A stretch of DNA of 64,000 bases from an uncultured Flavobacteriaceae bacterium (GCA_937959395.1 CALGLR010000057.1:16474-80473), one strand, 5' to 3'. Shown: positions 42,819 to 53,271, counted from the stretch's first letter. Program-made: numbers and translations. The notes: generated by a model from the letters alone, not told the origin.

Positions 42819-45800
42819 TAAACAAAGTGAGATCTAATTTCTCAATCCTGTTACGATATTCAGGCCATTCTGTCTTAAAAAACGAGTTGGTTTTATCTAA
42901 AGCAGTATTTAAATCGCTTTTTGCATGTTTTAGTAAATTTTCCTCGGTTTCTGTTAGTCCAGTTTTACGAGAACTTACATACCAACTAGCGTCTCCTATG
43001 CGTTTAGAAACGGTAACCTCAGGATTTCTTGTAATACCTTGTCGTTTATCTTCCTTACCAATATATGTAGCAATTAATGAGTCTATTTTCTTTGTAATTT
43101 CTTTTGATATTTTTATTTGATCTTTATATAATTTTTTATCTAGCTTTTTAAGCCTACTAGAATAATCAGTAGCCGCATTCTTACTTTCTACGAGCTGCTT
43201 TACCGCCTTGGTAGCTTTATCTTGCATTTTCTCAATTGTTTTTAAACCAGCGTAAACTTCATCTGTATTTTTAGTTGATACCTCTATACGGGGATCGCTT
43301 TTTACAACAATGTTGTTTTCCGATTTTAAATTACCATATTCTAAAACGACTTTATAAGTTCCTGGTTTTACACTAACACCGTTAGGTTCTCTTTTATTTT
43401 TAGATTTGCTAATTTTTCGAGAAGGGCGTTCGGCACCTTTTTCATCCATAAACCAACGCCATTTATATATTCCTGTAGAGTCGGGTGTTTTTTGCTTTAG
43501 TGTTCTAATTAGTCGATCACCATCGTAGATATTCATCGTTAAAGAATCCCATTTAACTTTTGCCTCTTCTAAATCTTCATCCTCTTCCTCATCATTTTTT
43601 TTGTCTTCGTCTTTTTTATTTTCAACTTTCTTAGGATCTACTTTAACATAATAAGATAAATGAGCACCACGGCTTTTGTTTTCTCCATGATACATCGCAT
43701 CTGCTCCAAAACGACTACCTGTTGGTTGTTGATAAGCAGCTTGATACGCCACTGGTGGTTCAAATAATTCTAATTTTGAATTTAAAACTTGTTTATTTTT
43801 TGCCAATGCTCTTAATGGTCTTATATCATCTAAAACCCATGCAGCACGACCAAATGTGCCAATAACTAAATCATGATCTCTAGGGTGAATAACTAAATCT
43901 TTGACGGAAACAGTAGGAAAACCAGCAGTCCACTTTTTCCATTTATTTCCTGCATCTAGAGAGATGTATAAACCATCATCGGTTCCTAAAAAAAGAAGAT
44001 TCGATTCGATAGGATCTTCAACAATTGATAGCGCATAACTTTTTACATCAGTATTATCGACGATACGTTCCCAAGATTTTCCATAATTTTTTGTACGGTA
44101 GGCGTAAGGTGTATAATTAAATCGTCTGTAATCATTAGCGATTAATAAGGCTTCCCCTTTATTTTTATTCGACGCTTTTATTTGGGTAATCCAGCTTCCA
44201 GAAGGCAAGCCTTTTAGGTTTTTTGAAACATTTGTATACGAATTTCCTCCGTTTTGAGAAACATGTACTTGTCCATCATCTGTTCCAACCCAAAACATAT
44301 CCTTTTCAATAGGAGAGGGTTCTATTACTAAAATTGTACAATGGTTTTCAGCACCTGTAGCATCCATAGTTAATCCGCCACTTTCGCTTTGTTTTAATTT
44401 TTCAGGGTTATTAGTTGTAAGATCTTTAGAGATGATTTTCCATGTTAACCCTTTATCTGTAGATTTATGAACAAACTGGCTTCCAAAATATAACGTGTTA
44501 TTATCGAAGGGATCAATATTAATAGCCGCATTCCAGTTAAAACGTAGCATGGTGTCTGCATCTGGAGGCGTTGGTCTTACTGTATAATTATTACCAGTTT
44601 GCCAATCGTAACGACTTACGTAACCTTGTTGACTCATAGACCAACCATAACGAGAATCGTCTTTATCTGGAACCACATCAAAACCATCACCAAAACTAAT
44701 TTCTTGCCAATAAGAATTACGAATACCTTGTACTCTCCATACATAAGCAGGTCCTCTCCAAGAGCCATTATCTTGCATACCACCATATACATTATAAGGT
44801 ATTTCATTGTCTACATTAATGTGATAAAATTGAGCAACCGGTAAGTTGCCAATAAAGCGCCATGTTTTTCCGCCATCTTTGGTAATGTTCATTCCACCAT
44901 CATTTCCATCGATCATAAAATTACCATTGCTTGGATGAATCCACCATGCATGATGATCTGGGTGCACACCATTATTTGCACCATAAGCTGGCATGAGTTG
45001 CTTAAAATTCTTACCACCATCTTCACTTACATTTACATAAGTAAATACAGAGTATACTCTATTTTCATTTTGAGGATCTACATGAATGTCTGAATAATAA
45101 AAAGGCCTGTTTCCTATGTCGCTCTTATCGTTTATTTTTTTCCAATTAAAACCACCATCTATACTCTTATAAAGCGCATTCTTTTTTGATTCAATTAATG
45201 TATAAACAATATTTGGTTTATTATGGGCAATGGTGATACCAATTCTACCTAAATCACCTTTAGGTAAACCGTCTTTATCTGTTAATTTTTTCCATGTTTT
45301 TCCGCCGTCATGGGTGATGTGTAATCCAGAACCTTTTCCGCCTGAATTAAAAAACCATGGATCTCGCTTATGTTCCCAAAGCGCAGCAATTAATTTGTTG
45401 GGATTTTTTGGATCCATAACCAAATCAGCAGCTCCCGTTTTATTATTTGCAAAGAGTATTTTTTGCCAGGTTTGACCACCATTTTCTGTTTTATAAATAC
45501 CACGTTCAGGGTGTTCTCCCCATGGAGAACCAATAGCAGCTACATATACGATATCTGGATTTGTTGGGTCTATTATTACACGATGAATGTGTCGTGTACG
45601 TTCTAATCCCATTAATTTCCAATTTTTTCCACCATCTAAAGATTTATAAATACCGTATCCGCCATTCAAACTGTTTCTTGGGTTTCCTTCGCCGGTTCCT
45701 GCCCATATTACGCTAGGGTTAGATTGTTGTATCGCTACAGCACCAATAGAAGCCGTTGCTTGTTTGTCAAAAAGCGGTTTCCATTTAATACCTCCAGAAG

Positions 45801-46005
45801 TCGATTTCCAGAGTCCTCCAGATGCCGTACCAACATACATAACATCAGGATTATTATGAACAACATCTATTGCTGTTACACGACCAGACATGCCGCCAGG
45901 ACCTATGTTTCGAGGCGTCATTTTTTTTACCAAGTCCATAGAGAATTCTTGAGCCTGGAAGGATAATGCAAAAAATAATAATACGAGGGATGACACTAAT
46001 TTCAT
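42790..46005 (-). CDS. Sortilin/VPS10-type beta-propeller exported protein
   Basis: The 1071-residue protein has a signal peptide ending at FQAQ (about residue 19). Many BNR/sortilin-like repeats follow (VGTASGGLWKSTSGGIKWKP, KSLDGGKNWKLM, GTDDGLYISLDAGNKW and similar), forming two beta-propellers over about 700 residues. A very acidic Lys/Glu/Asp linker (about 792-815), a beta-sandwich and a helical C-terminus complete it. Proteins of this family are annotated as glycosyl hydrolases or VPS10-like, but I see no catalytic residue pair. The ATG at 46005 is preferred to a TTG upstream. It leads the unit that continues into the S9 peptidase 32 bp downstream. There is no T9SS tail. Confidence 0.85.
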   Translation of the reverse strand: MKLVSSLVLLFFALSFQAQEFSMDLVKKMTPRNIGPGGMSGRVTAIDVVHNNPDVMYVGTASGGLWKSTSGGIKWKPLFDKQATASIGAVAIQQSNPSVIWAGTGEGNPRNSLNGGYGIYKSLDGGKNWKLMGLERTRHIHRVIIDPTNPDIVYVAAIGSPWGEHPERGIYKTENGGQTWQKILFANNKTGAADLVMDPKNPNKLIAALWEHKRDPWFFNSGGKGSGLHITHDGGKTWKKLTDKDGLPKGDLGRIGITIAHNKPNIVYTLIESKKNALYKSIDGGFNWKKINDKSDIGNRPFYYSDIHVDPQNENRVYSVFTYVNVSEDGGKNFKQLMPAYGANNGVHPDHHAWWIHPSNGNFMIDGNDGGMNITKDGGKTWRFIGNLPVAQFYHINVDNEIPYNVYGGMQDNGSWRGPAYVWRVQGIRNSYWQEISFGDGFDVVPDKDDSRYGWSMSQQGYVSRYDWQTGNNYTVRPTPPDADTMLRFNWNAAINIDPFDNNTLYFGSQFVHKSTDKGLTWKIISKDLTTNNPEKLKQSESGGLTMDATGAENHCTILVIEPSPIEKDMFWVGTDDGQVHVSQNGGNSYTNVSKNLKGLPSGSWITQIKASNKNKGEALLIANDYRRFNYTPYAYRTKNYGKSWERIVDNTDVKSYALSIVEDPIESNLLFLGTDDGLYISLDAGNKWKKWTAGFPTVSVKDLVIHPRDHDLVIGTFGRAAWVLDDIRPLRALAKNKQVLNSKLELFEPPVAYQAAYQQPTGSRFGADAMYHGENKSRGAHLSYYVKVDPKKVENKKDEDKKNDEEEDEDLEEAKVKWDSLTMNIYDGDRLIRTLKQKTPDSTGIYKWRWFMDEKGAERPSRKISKSKNKREPNGVSVKPGTYKVVLEYGNLKSENNIVVKSDPRIEVSTKNTDEVYAGLKTIEKMQDKATKAVKQLVESKNAATDYSSRLKKLDKKLYKDQIKISKEITKKIDSLIATYIGKEDKRQGITRNPEVTVSKRIGDASWYVSSRKTGLTETEENLLKHAKSDLNTALDKTNSFFKTEWPEYRNRIEKLDLTLFKETKSFNLD

Positions 46006-46198
46006 TTTGTGGTTTTCTTTAGTTAGCAATTTTAGTTTAATCTGCTTTATGTAGTAGAAGTCTTTCCAAGGTGTAATAATTTTCTACTACAAAATGCGGG
46101 TTTAAGAGGTTAAAGTTAATAAAAACTTCATATGCAAATCTTAAAATTGGTGTTAACGTTGTTTTTTTCAATTTAAAAAACATTATTTTTATCAGGCT

Positions 46199-47320
46199 AT
46201 GAAAAAACCTAAAAAAAGTAAAGGCTTTATTTTTAAAACATATGAGTCTCCAACTCAGTCTCTTTTTGAAAAACTTTTTGATATTTTCAAAGAATTAATT
46301 ACACATACTTCTGGTGATTTTGATGAAGCTATAGATTGGTTAAGAGAATTGGATAAAGAATATAAATTGACTACTGAAGATTATACTATTGATGATTTTG
46401 TTGATGAACTTAAAGCAAAAGGATTTATTCGAGAAGAAATAAAACCAGATGGAAAAGGAAAAATGGCAATTACTGCCAAAACAGAACGTCTTATAAGGCA
46501 AGCCGCATTAGATCAAATTTTTGGAAAAATAAAACGTAGTGGATCAGGAAACCATAAAAGTAAACAAGGTGGAATAGGAGATGAACATACAGGAGATTTT
46601 AGAGCGTACCAATTTGGAGATGCATTAGATAAAGTTTCTGTTACTGAAAGTATTCGTAACGCTCAAATAAATAATGGTATTGGTGATTTTAGATTAACTG
46701 AAGATGATTTGGTTGTTGAAGAAACCATGCACAAATCTCAAATGAGTACGGTGCTTATGATTGATATTAGTCATAGCATGATTCTTTATGGAGAAGATCG
46801 TATTACTCCTGCTAAAAAGGTAGCAATGGCATTAGCCGAATTAATTACAACGCGTTATCCTAAAGATACTTTAGATATATTAGTATTTGGAAATGATGCT
46901 TGGCCTATAAAAATTAAAGATTTGCCTTATTTACAAGTTGGCCCTTATCATACTAATACCGTTGCAGGTTTAGAGCTTGGTATGGATTTGTTAAGAAGAA
47001 AACGTAACACAAATAAACAAATATTTATGATTACTGATGGTAAACCAAGTTGTTTAAAACTACCAGACGGTAATTATTACAAAAACAGTAATGGTTTAGA
47101 TCCCTACATTACAAACAAGTGCTATGCTATGGCGCAACAAGCGCGGAAATTGCATATTCCAATTACAACATTTATGATTGCCCAAGACAATTATTTAATG
47201 CAATTTGTAAAAGAATTTACACAAGCTAATCAAGGAAAAGCATTTTATACCGGATTAAAAGGTTTGGGAGAAATGATTTTTGAAGATTACGAAACCAACA
47301 GAAAAAAAAGAATAAAGTAA
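46199..47320 (+). CDS. VWA domain protein of a VWA/AAA pair
   Basis: The 373-residue protein has an N-terminal helical region (1-170) and a von Willebrand A domain. The MIDAS motif is DISHS (189-193), followed by the Thr in TNTVAGLELGM and the Asp in MITDGKPSC. No signal peptide or membrane segment is present, so it acts in the cytoplasm. Proteins of this layout work with an AAA ATPase, encoded next in the same direction. Unlike the MoxR/DUF58 pair at the start of the window, this one is soluble. The function in Bacteroidetes is uncharacterised; roles in cofactor insertion or complex assembly are known for relatives. Confidence 0.88.
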   Translation: MKKPKKSKGFIFKTYESPTQSLFEKLFDIFKELITHTSGDFDEAIDWLRELDKEYKLTTEDYTIDDFVDELKAKGFIREEIKPDGKGKMAITAKTERLIRQAALDQIFGKIKRSGSGNHKSKQGGIGDEHTGDFRAYQFGDALDKVSVTESIRNAQINNGIGDFRLTEDDLVVEETMHKSQMSTVLMIDISHSMILYGEDRITPAKKVAMALAELITTRYPKDTLDILVFGNDAWPIKIKDLPYLQVGPYHTNTVAGLELGMDLLRRKRNTNKQIFMITDGKPSCLKLPDGNYYKNSNGLDPYITNKCYAMAQQARKLHIPITTFMIAQDNYLMQFVKEFTQANQGKAFYTGLKGLGEMIFEDYETNRKKRIK

Positions 47321-47422
47321 TTATGGCTTTTGGCTCTTTGCCTTTAGTTGTTAGAAAAAATAGGAAATAATAATAATAAAAGTAAGTGCTAAAAGCCAAC
47401 GGCCAATAGCCAAAAGCCATAA
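47321..47422. repeat. Inverted repeat between the VWA and AAA genes
   Basis: Fifteen-bp perfect arms TTATGGCTTTTGGCT (47321-47335) and AGCCAAAAGCCATAA (47408-47422) fill the whole 104-bp gap. The second arm ends 2 bp before the ATG of the AAA gene. Inside are further GCCAA/TTGGC-type units resembling degenerate copies of the heptanucleotide repeats elsewhere in the window. Folding would sequester the start region of the AAA gene. Confidence 0.85.
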
Positions 47423-47424
47423 AA

Positions 47425-48891
47425 ATGAAAATAGAATCAATCAATACATTAGGAGATCTTAAGAAGTCAGGCTATGAAAGTAGATCGATAAAAGATGAAT
47501 TAAGAGATAATCTTATAGATAAAATAAAAAATAAAGAAACAACTTTTGAAGGTGTTCATGGGTATGAGAATACAGTTATTCCTGAGCTAGAACGTGCTAT
47601 ATTATCAAGACATAACATTAATTTATTAGGTCTACGCGGTCAGGCAAAAACAAGATTAGCACGTTTAATGCTTAATCTTTTGGATGAATACATTCCATTT
47701 GTTGAAGGATCGGAAATTAATGATGATCCTTTAAATCCTATCTCTCGTTTTGCTATAGAAACTATTAAAGAAAAAGGAGATAAGACACCAATAGCATGGC
47801 TGCATAGAAGTGAACGTTTTGCTGAAAAGTTAGCAACGCCAGATGTAACAGTAGCCGATATTATTGGAGATGTAGATCCCATAAAAGCAGCTAATTTAAA
47901 ATTAACATATGCAGATGATCGGGTTATTCATTTTGGAATGATTCCAAGGGCAAATCGTTGCATCTTTGTTATTAATGAATTACCAGATTTACAAGCAAGA
48001 ATACAAGTAGCACTATTTAATATACTTCAAGAAGGGGACATTCAAATTAGAGGTTTTAAATTAAGATTGCCTTTAGACATGCAGTTTATATTTACAGCCA
48101 ATCCTGAAGATTATACTAATAGAGGAAGTATTGTAACCCCTCTAAAAGATAGAATAGGATCTCAAATTCTAACGCATTATCCAGTAGATATTGAAACAGC
48201 AAAAATCATTACTGCTCAAGAAGCCAATTTAGATGAAAGGCAAGAAGAGGCAATTATTGTTCCTGAATTGGCTAAGGATTTATTAGAACAAATTGTTTTT
48301 GAAGCTCGAGAAAGTGAATATATAGATACTAAAAGTGGTGTAAGTGCACGTTTAAGTATTACGGCTTATCAAAATTTATTGAGCACAGCTGAATTAAGAA
48401 CATTAAAATCTGGGGAAAAGAAAACCATGATACGATTAAGTGATTTTGCAGGTATTATCCCTGCAATTACAGGTAAAGTAGAATTGGTTTATGAAGGAGA
48501 GCAAGAAGGTGCTGCCAAAGTTGCTTATAATTTAATAGGAGAAGCTGTACAAAGTTTATTTCCTGAGTTTTTTCCTAAAATAGAAAAACTAAAACGAGAA
48601 GATGAAGAAAGCCCATATGATGATATTATCTCTTGGTTTTTTAATAATAGAGAAGGATTTGAATTATTAGATGATTTGAAAGATAAAGAATACAAAGATT
48701 TATTAAATGCTGTAACACCTTTAGATGATTTATTGGGGGAGTACCAACCAAATTTATCTAAAGCAGAAAGCTATTTCGTTAAGGAGTTTATTCTGTGGGG
48801 TTTAGTACAATATAAAAAGTTAAATAAGTTTAGATTTACCGAAGGAATTCAATTTAAAGACCCTTATGGAAGCTTTATTAACGGTATTTAA
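47425..48891 (+). CDS. Mg-chelatase/MoxR-type AAA+ ATPase of the VWA pair
   Basis: The 488-residue protein has a Walker A at 69-76 (GLRGQAKT, with Ala replacing the usual Gly before Lys) and a Walker B region CIFVINELPD. There the expected Asp-Glu reads Asn-Glu, and the Glu needed for hydrolysis is kept. ATP sensor residues follow in FIFTANPEDYTNRG. A C-terminal lid and a helical extension complete it. It resembles Bacteroidetes ATPases often annotated as magnesium chelatase or sigma-54-interacting proteins, but it has no DNA-binding domain. It partners the VWA protein encoded 104 bp upstream. Confidence 0.88.
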   Translation: MKIESINTLGDLKKSGYESRSIKDELRDNLIDKIKNKETTFEGVHGYENTVIPELERAILSRHNINLLGLRGQAKTRLARLMLNLLDEYIPFVEGSEINDDPLNPISRFAIETIKEKGDKTPIAWLHRSERFAEKLATPDVTVADIIGDVDPIKAANLKLTYADDRVIHFGMIPRANRCIFVINELPDLQARIQVALFNILQEGDIQIRGFKLRLPLDMQFIFTANPEDYTNRGSIVTPLKDRIGSQILTHYPVDIETAKIITAQEANLDERQEEAIIVPELAKDLLEQIVFEARESEYIDTKSGVSARLSITAYQNLLSTAELRTLKSGEKKTMIRLSDFAGIIPAITGKVELVYEGEQEGAAKVAYNLIGEAVQSLFPEFFPKIEKLKREDEESPYDDIISWFFNNREGFELLDDLKDKEYKDLLNAVTPLDDLLGEYQPNLSKAESYFVKEFILWGLVQYKKLNKFRFTEGIQFKDPYGSFINGI

Positions 48892-49010
48892 CGAAATTAC
48901 ACGCTACATGCTACTTAATAATGAAATTGGATAAAATATGATTTTATTGTATTAGTGAATTATTGGATTAAGACCTAGTTTTATAGTCCAATTAAATAAT
49001 CCAACTTGTT

Positions 49011-50350
49011 ATGAAAAAAGATACTATTATTCAATCTTTTTATGTGTCTCATTGTTAATTTCTGGTCTATCTTATAGTCAAGACTTTATAAATGCAAATT
49101 ATGCTTTTGGTGTTAAGGCAACGAATATAGGTGCTAATGACATGGCAGAGGTCTATAATTAATGGAAAAGCAGTTTTATAACTTCTTGTTCAAATGATAG
49201 ATTTCGTGTAAAATTTGATGATCCAAATTTTACAGTTTCTGAAGGTATAGCTTACGGAATGATTTTAGCGGCTTATGCAAATGATAAAACGACGTTTGAT
49301 GGGTGTGGTTATACTATAATGACAACGCAAATGGAAATGGCGTTATGAATTGGAAAATTCAAGGCTGTACAATGTTAATGGACAAAACGGAGCAACTGAT
49401 GCTGAATTAGATGCTGCTGCTGCACTTATGGTAGCCGACACGCGTTGGGGTAATTCTGGAGCTATTAATTATAATTCTGAAGCAAGAAGGTTAATCAATA
49501 TAATTAAGATTCATGAAGTTGAAGAAGGATCTAATGTTCTAAAACCTGGAGATGCATGGGGGAGTAATACTACAAACCCATCCTATTTCGCAACAGGATA
49601 CTTTAGAGCTTTTGGTGAGTACACAAATGATTCAGGTTATTGGAATGCAGTAGCTAATAAATCTTACGAGATAATTAATAATAACTTATCTCAAAATAAT
49701 GCTGCTTATAATTTTGTTTCAGATTGGAGTAGGTCAAATGGAAACTATTCCTCTGAAGTAGATTGGGCATTTGATCAAGGTAAATCTTATTATTATGATG
49801 CGGCTAGAACGCCTTGGAGGGCAGCTGTAGATTATGTATGGTATGGAAATAATGATGCATTAAACTATTCTACTTTATGTAATGATTTTGTGAATTCAGT
49901 TGGAGGTTTTGATCAAATTTATCCAGGATACAGACAAGATGGAACGCCTATCAATACAAGTTATAAAGATCCTACATTTACAGGTGCTTATGCTTTAACA
50001 GCTATGACTTCTGGGAATCAAAATTTTGTTAATGCTGGTTATACTGAGTTAAAAAAATCAAGCATCAACAGCTTATTTTGCAGCTATATAATGTCTGGTA
50101 ATTTATTTAATTCTCTATCTGTAACATTATGCAATGAAGAATTTCAAGACCATAACGTATTTAAGTTATTTCCTAATCCAGCAACAAATGTTTTAAATAT
50201 TAATTTTAAAAATGTTTGAGATTATAAAATTAAAGTAAATGATATTGGAGGAAAGTTAATACATGAAGAAGCAATTAATAAAGGAGCAACACGAGTGGCA
50301 TGTACTTCTTAACAATTAATAATGAAAAATTAAGGTTCATAAAATTATAA
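49011..50350 (+). pseudogene. Decayed GH8 glycoside hydrolase with T9SS tail
   Basis: Read across frames, the DNA encodes a signal peptide (KKRYYYSIFLCVSLLISGLS), a GH8 domain (SEGIAYGMILAAYANDKTTF early, YYDAARTPWRAAVDYVWYGN late) and a T9SS tail (FPNPATNVLNIN and GMYFLTINNEKLRFIKL). At least six lesions break it. They are a missing base in the A-run at 49014-49019, an in-frame TAA at 49160, single-base losses near 49304 and 49371, a TGA at 50217, and a shift near 50297. GH8 enzymes cleave beta-1,4-glucan, chitosan or xylan. The longest intact part is 49350-50219, and no functional product is likely. It lies directly upstream of the lyase cluster. Confidence 0.88.
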
Positions 50351-50437
50351 ATATTATTTGTATTTAATTAACAGTTATTTTGAATAATTTTAATTAAAAG
50401 CAATAATATTTTATTATCATATAAACTATTTATCAAT

Positions 50438-50458
50438 ACATAACGTATAACGTTATGT
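50438..50458. promoter_or_regulatory. 21-bp palindrome upstream of the lyase cluster
   Basis: Perfect arms ACATAACGT and ACGTTATGT flank a 3-bp centre, 183 bp before the first lyase start. The symmetry and size fit a dimeric repressor operator. No regulator gene is adjacent. Confidence 0.5.
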
Positions 50459-50605
50459 GTAAGACACATATAAAACCAATTTAAGAATTTAAAATAGTTC
50501 TTTAGAAATTTATTTTTAACTGAATTATTTTATTTATCATACGTTAAAACAATTCCAAATTTAAGGAAGTTTGCTTAATGTGTGATATTATTTTTTTTAA
50601 TTTCA

Positions 50606-50623
50606 AAATTGGTTAACCAATTT
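50606..50623. promoter_or_regulatory. 18-bp palindrome immediately upstream of the lyase cluster
   Basis: AAATTGGTTAACCAATTT is a perfect palindrome ending 18 bp before the ATG of the first lyase gene, so binding there would block transcription or the start. TTGGTTAACCAA-type sites occur upstream of uronate catabolic genes controlled by GntR/FadR- or LacI-type repressors; assignment to a family here is inference. Confidence 0.5.
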
Positions 50624-50641
50624 AATAAAAATTAATTATTT

Positions 50642-53245
50642 ATGATTAAACAAGAAATATGGAAAAAGGGTATACTATCTCTCGGTATCTTTTTCATAGG
50701 AATGACGTCTATTTATGCACAATTTGTTCATCCAGGTTTAACAAATAAAAAATCAGATCTAGATAGAGTTAAATATATGTTTGAGGCACAAATCGACCCT
50801 TGGTATTCTTCATATCAAGAAATGGCGTCAGATTCTAAATCAAGTTATAATTATTCGGTTCAAGGCGATGCAAGTTTTACAGAACTAGGTAGAGATAGTG
50901 GCGTAAATTACCGCGCTTGGAATAATGATATAAGAGCGGCATATTATAATTCAATTAGGTGGTACGTAACTGGAGATACTAGACATGCAGAAAAAGCTGT
51001 TGAGATATTTAACTCTTGGAAAAATTTAAGAAATGTAACTAGTGGTGGTACTCAAGCTTTGAGTGCTGGTGTTGGTTACATTATGATTGAAGCCGCAGAA
51101 ATTATAAAGAGTACATACAGTGGTTGGTCTACCAGTGATATTCAAGATTTTAAAGATATGTTGGTTTATCCAGGGTATTCTAATACAGCTGCTCCTTTAG
51201 GTGATAAGACGTTTTATTGGATGGGTTATCAAGGAGATGCTATTAGGCATGGTAATCAAGGTTTGTCTGGTTTCCGAACAGTTATGGCTATTGGAATTTT
51301 TAATGACAATGAAATTATTTATGATCGTGCACTAAGGAATATTCAGGGATTACCACATCGTTCAGATGACTTTCCTTATCCAGCTGGGGGAAACACGAGT
51401 AATTCTCGTATTGCTACAGGCACTTTTGCAGATACATGGGATGTAACAAGAGGTTATGCTAATGAAGATTATGGGTATGATGAAGTAATGACTAATTATA
51501 TCTATGAAAATGGACAATGTCAAGAAAGTTCAAGAGATCAACAACATACAATGTATGGAATAGGAAACTTGACATCAATGGCAGAAATGGCTTGGAATCA
51601 AGGTGATGACCTTTATAGTCATGCAAATGATAGGCTTTTATTAGGACTTGAATATAATATGAGATACAATGTATCATCTATTAGATCGTATCCAGATCAA
51701 ACAAGCACTTGGACACCAACTTTAGCATCAGGTGAGTTTCTTGAAGGTTTTGATCGAACAGGGCGTTGGTTTTCAAAAGCTATGAGTGATATAGGAGCTG
51801 GTGATTTTAGTAATACTCGTCCAGTATTTGAAATGCCTGTGGCACATTATTACGGAAGAGGTTTTAAAACTGCCGATGAAGTAAAGTGGATTACTAGAGC
51901 GCGTGATATAGCTATTGAGATATCGGGGTACGAAGTAGCAGGTTGGACAAATGATGCTATAGGATGGGGAGCTATTACTTCACGCCGTCCAGCATATTGT
52001 TATGGAGATCCAATAAGCGGGTTTGATTCTAATGGTTTACCAGACTATAATATGAATGTACTGCCAATGACTATTGAAGCAGAAAACTTCGATTATTCTC
52101 CAGTTTTAGGAGAGGGAAGAACTTACAACGATACATCTAACGGTAACTCAGGAAACGAATACCGTAACGATGAAAATGTAGATATACAAGTTCGTACCGG
52201 AGGTGGTTACAATGTAGGTTGGATAACTTCAGGCGAGTGGTTAACCTACACTGTTTATGTTCCAGAAACAGGTACCTATGATATCTCTGTAAATTATGCC
52301 GCAACGAATTCAACAGGTAAAATCAAATTTGAATTTGGAGGCAATGATAAAACAGGAGAAGTAAACTTAGCATCTACAGGCGGAACCCAAATATGGGAAA
52401 CACTTACAATAGCAGAAGGCGTTTTATTACCTCAAGGCGTACAAAGTTTAAAAGTTAGTTTTAGCGGCGGAGATAATGTAATGAACCTAAACAATTTTAC
52501 GGTTTCGAATTCTTCATTATGTGCAGCATCGTCACCATTTTCAGATAACAATTTTTTACAAGAGATAACTTATAACTATTACGAAGGAACTTGGAATAAC
52601 ATTCCCGATTTTGATGTCGAAACAATAGTAAACTCAGGGATATCGCCAACCATTGGATTAGGTAATGGCGAACGTGCTGATTCTTTTGGTTACCGGTTTG
52701 ATGGTTATGTAAATATTCTTACCGAAGGCGATTATACATTTTATACTAAATCTGATGATGGTTCTAATCTATTTATAGATGGTGTAAAGTTATTAAATAA
52801 TGACGGTACTCATGGAGCTACTGAAGTTTCAGGAGATATCTGTTTACAATCTGGATACCATGAAATACGAGTAGAGTATTTTGATAAATCGGGTGCAAGT
52901 GATGTTTTAGAAGTGTCTTATGAAGGGCCTGGTATATCAAAAATAGGTATTACAGATTTATACCATTTAGACGAAGGCACACTTGGCATAAATACTATTG
53001 AAAATGAATTCCCAGGAGTTTCATTTTACCCCAACCCGGTAAAAGATATTCTTAATGTAAAATTTAATAAGACTGAAACTGCAGAAGTCTCAATTCTAAA
53101 TTTAGCAGGCCAGAAAGTGTATTCTGGGGTTCTTAAAAACGGAGCTAATACAATACAGTTAGGAGGATTAAGTACAGGAATGTATATCATGAAAATTGTA
53201 GATGAAGTAGATGTATACGTCCAAAAAATAATCGTAGAAAAATAA
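50642..53245 (+). CDS. Secreted alginate-lyase-family polysaccharide lyase with CBM6, PA14 and T9SS tail
   Basis: The 867-residue protein has a signal peptide ending at IYAQ (about residue 27) and an (alpha/alpha) toroid lyase domain (PF05426-like, about 65-400). Family blocks are AAYYNSIRWYVTGDTRHAEK, GNQGLSGFRTVMAIGIFNDN and ESSRDQQHTMYGIGNLTSMA. A CBM6 domain (about 478-625, MTIEAENFDYS to NLNNFTV), a PA14-like domain (about 640-770) and a T9SS tail (FYPNPVKDILN) follow. It should cleave a uronic-acid polymer such as alginate or glucuronan by beta-elimination; the substrate is not decided by sequence. It is the first gene of a three-gene unit preceded by palindromic sites. Confidence 0.82.
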   Translation: MIKQEIWKKGILSLGIFFIGMTSIYAQFVHPGLTNKKSDLDRVKYMFEAQIDPWYSSYQEMASDSKSSYNYSVQGDASFTELGRDSGVNYRAWNNDIRAAYYNSIRWYVTGDTRHAEKAVEIFNSWKNLRNVTSGGTQALSAGVGYIMIEAAEIIKSTYSGWSTSDIQDFKDMLVYPGYSNTAAPLGDKTFYWMGYQGDAIRHGNQGLSGFRTVMAIGIFNDNEIIYDRALRNIQGLPHRSDDFPYPAGGNTSNSRIATGTFADTWDVTRGYANEDYGYDEVMTNYIYENGQCQESSRDQQHTMYGIGNLTSMAEMAWNQGDDLYSHANDRLLLGLEYNMRYNVSSIRSYPDQTSTWTPTLASGEFLEGFDRTGRWFSKAMSDIGAGDFSNTRPVFEMPVAHYYGRGFKTADEVKWITRARDIAIEISGYEVAGWTNDAIGWGAITSRRPAYCYGDPISGFDSNGLPDYNMNVLPMTIEAENFDYSPVLGEGRTYNDTSNGNSGNEYRNDENVDIQVRTGGGYNVGWITSGEWLTYTVYVPETGTYDISVNYAATNSTGKIKFEFGGNDKTGEVNLASTGGTQIWETLTIAEGVLLPQGVQSLKVSFSGGDNVMNLNNFTVSNSSLCAASSPFSDNNFLQEITYNYYEGTWNNIPDFDVETIVNSGISPTIGLGNGERADSFGYRFDGYVNILTEGDYTFYTKSDDGSNLFIDGVKLLNNDGTHGATEVSGDICLQSGYHEIRVEYFDKSGASDVLEVSYEGPGISKIGITDLYHLDEGTLGINTIENEFPGVSFYPNPVKDILNVKFNKTETAEVSILNLAGQKVYSGVLKNGANTIQLGGLSTGMYIMKIVDEVDVYVQKIIVEK

Positions 53246-53271
53246 AATCACTTTATAATACTTTAATCATT

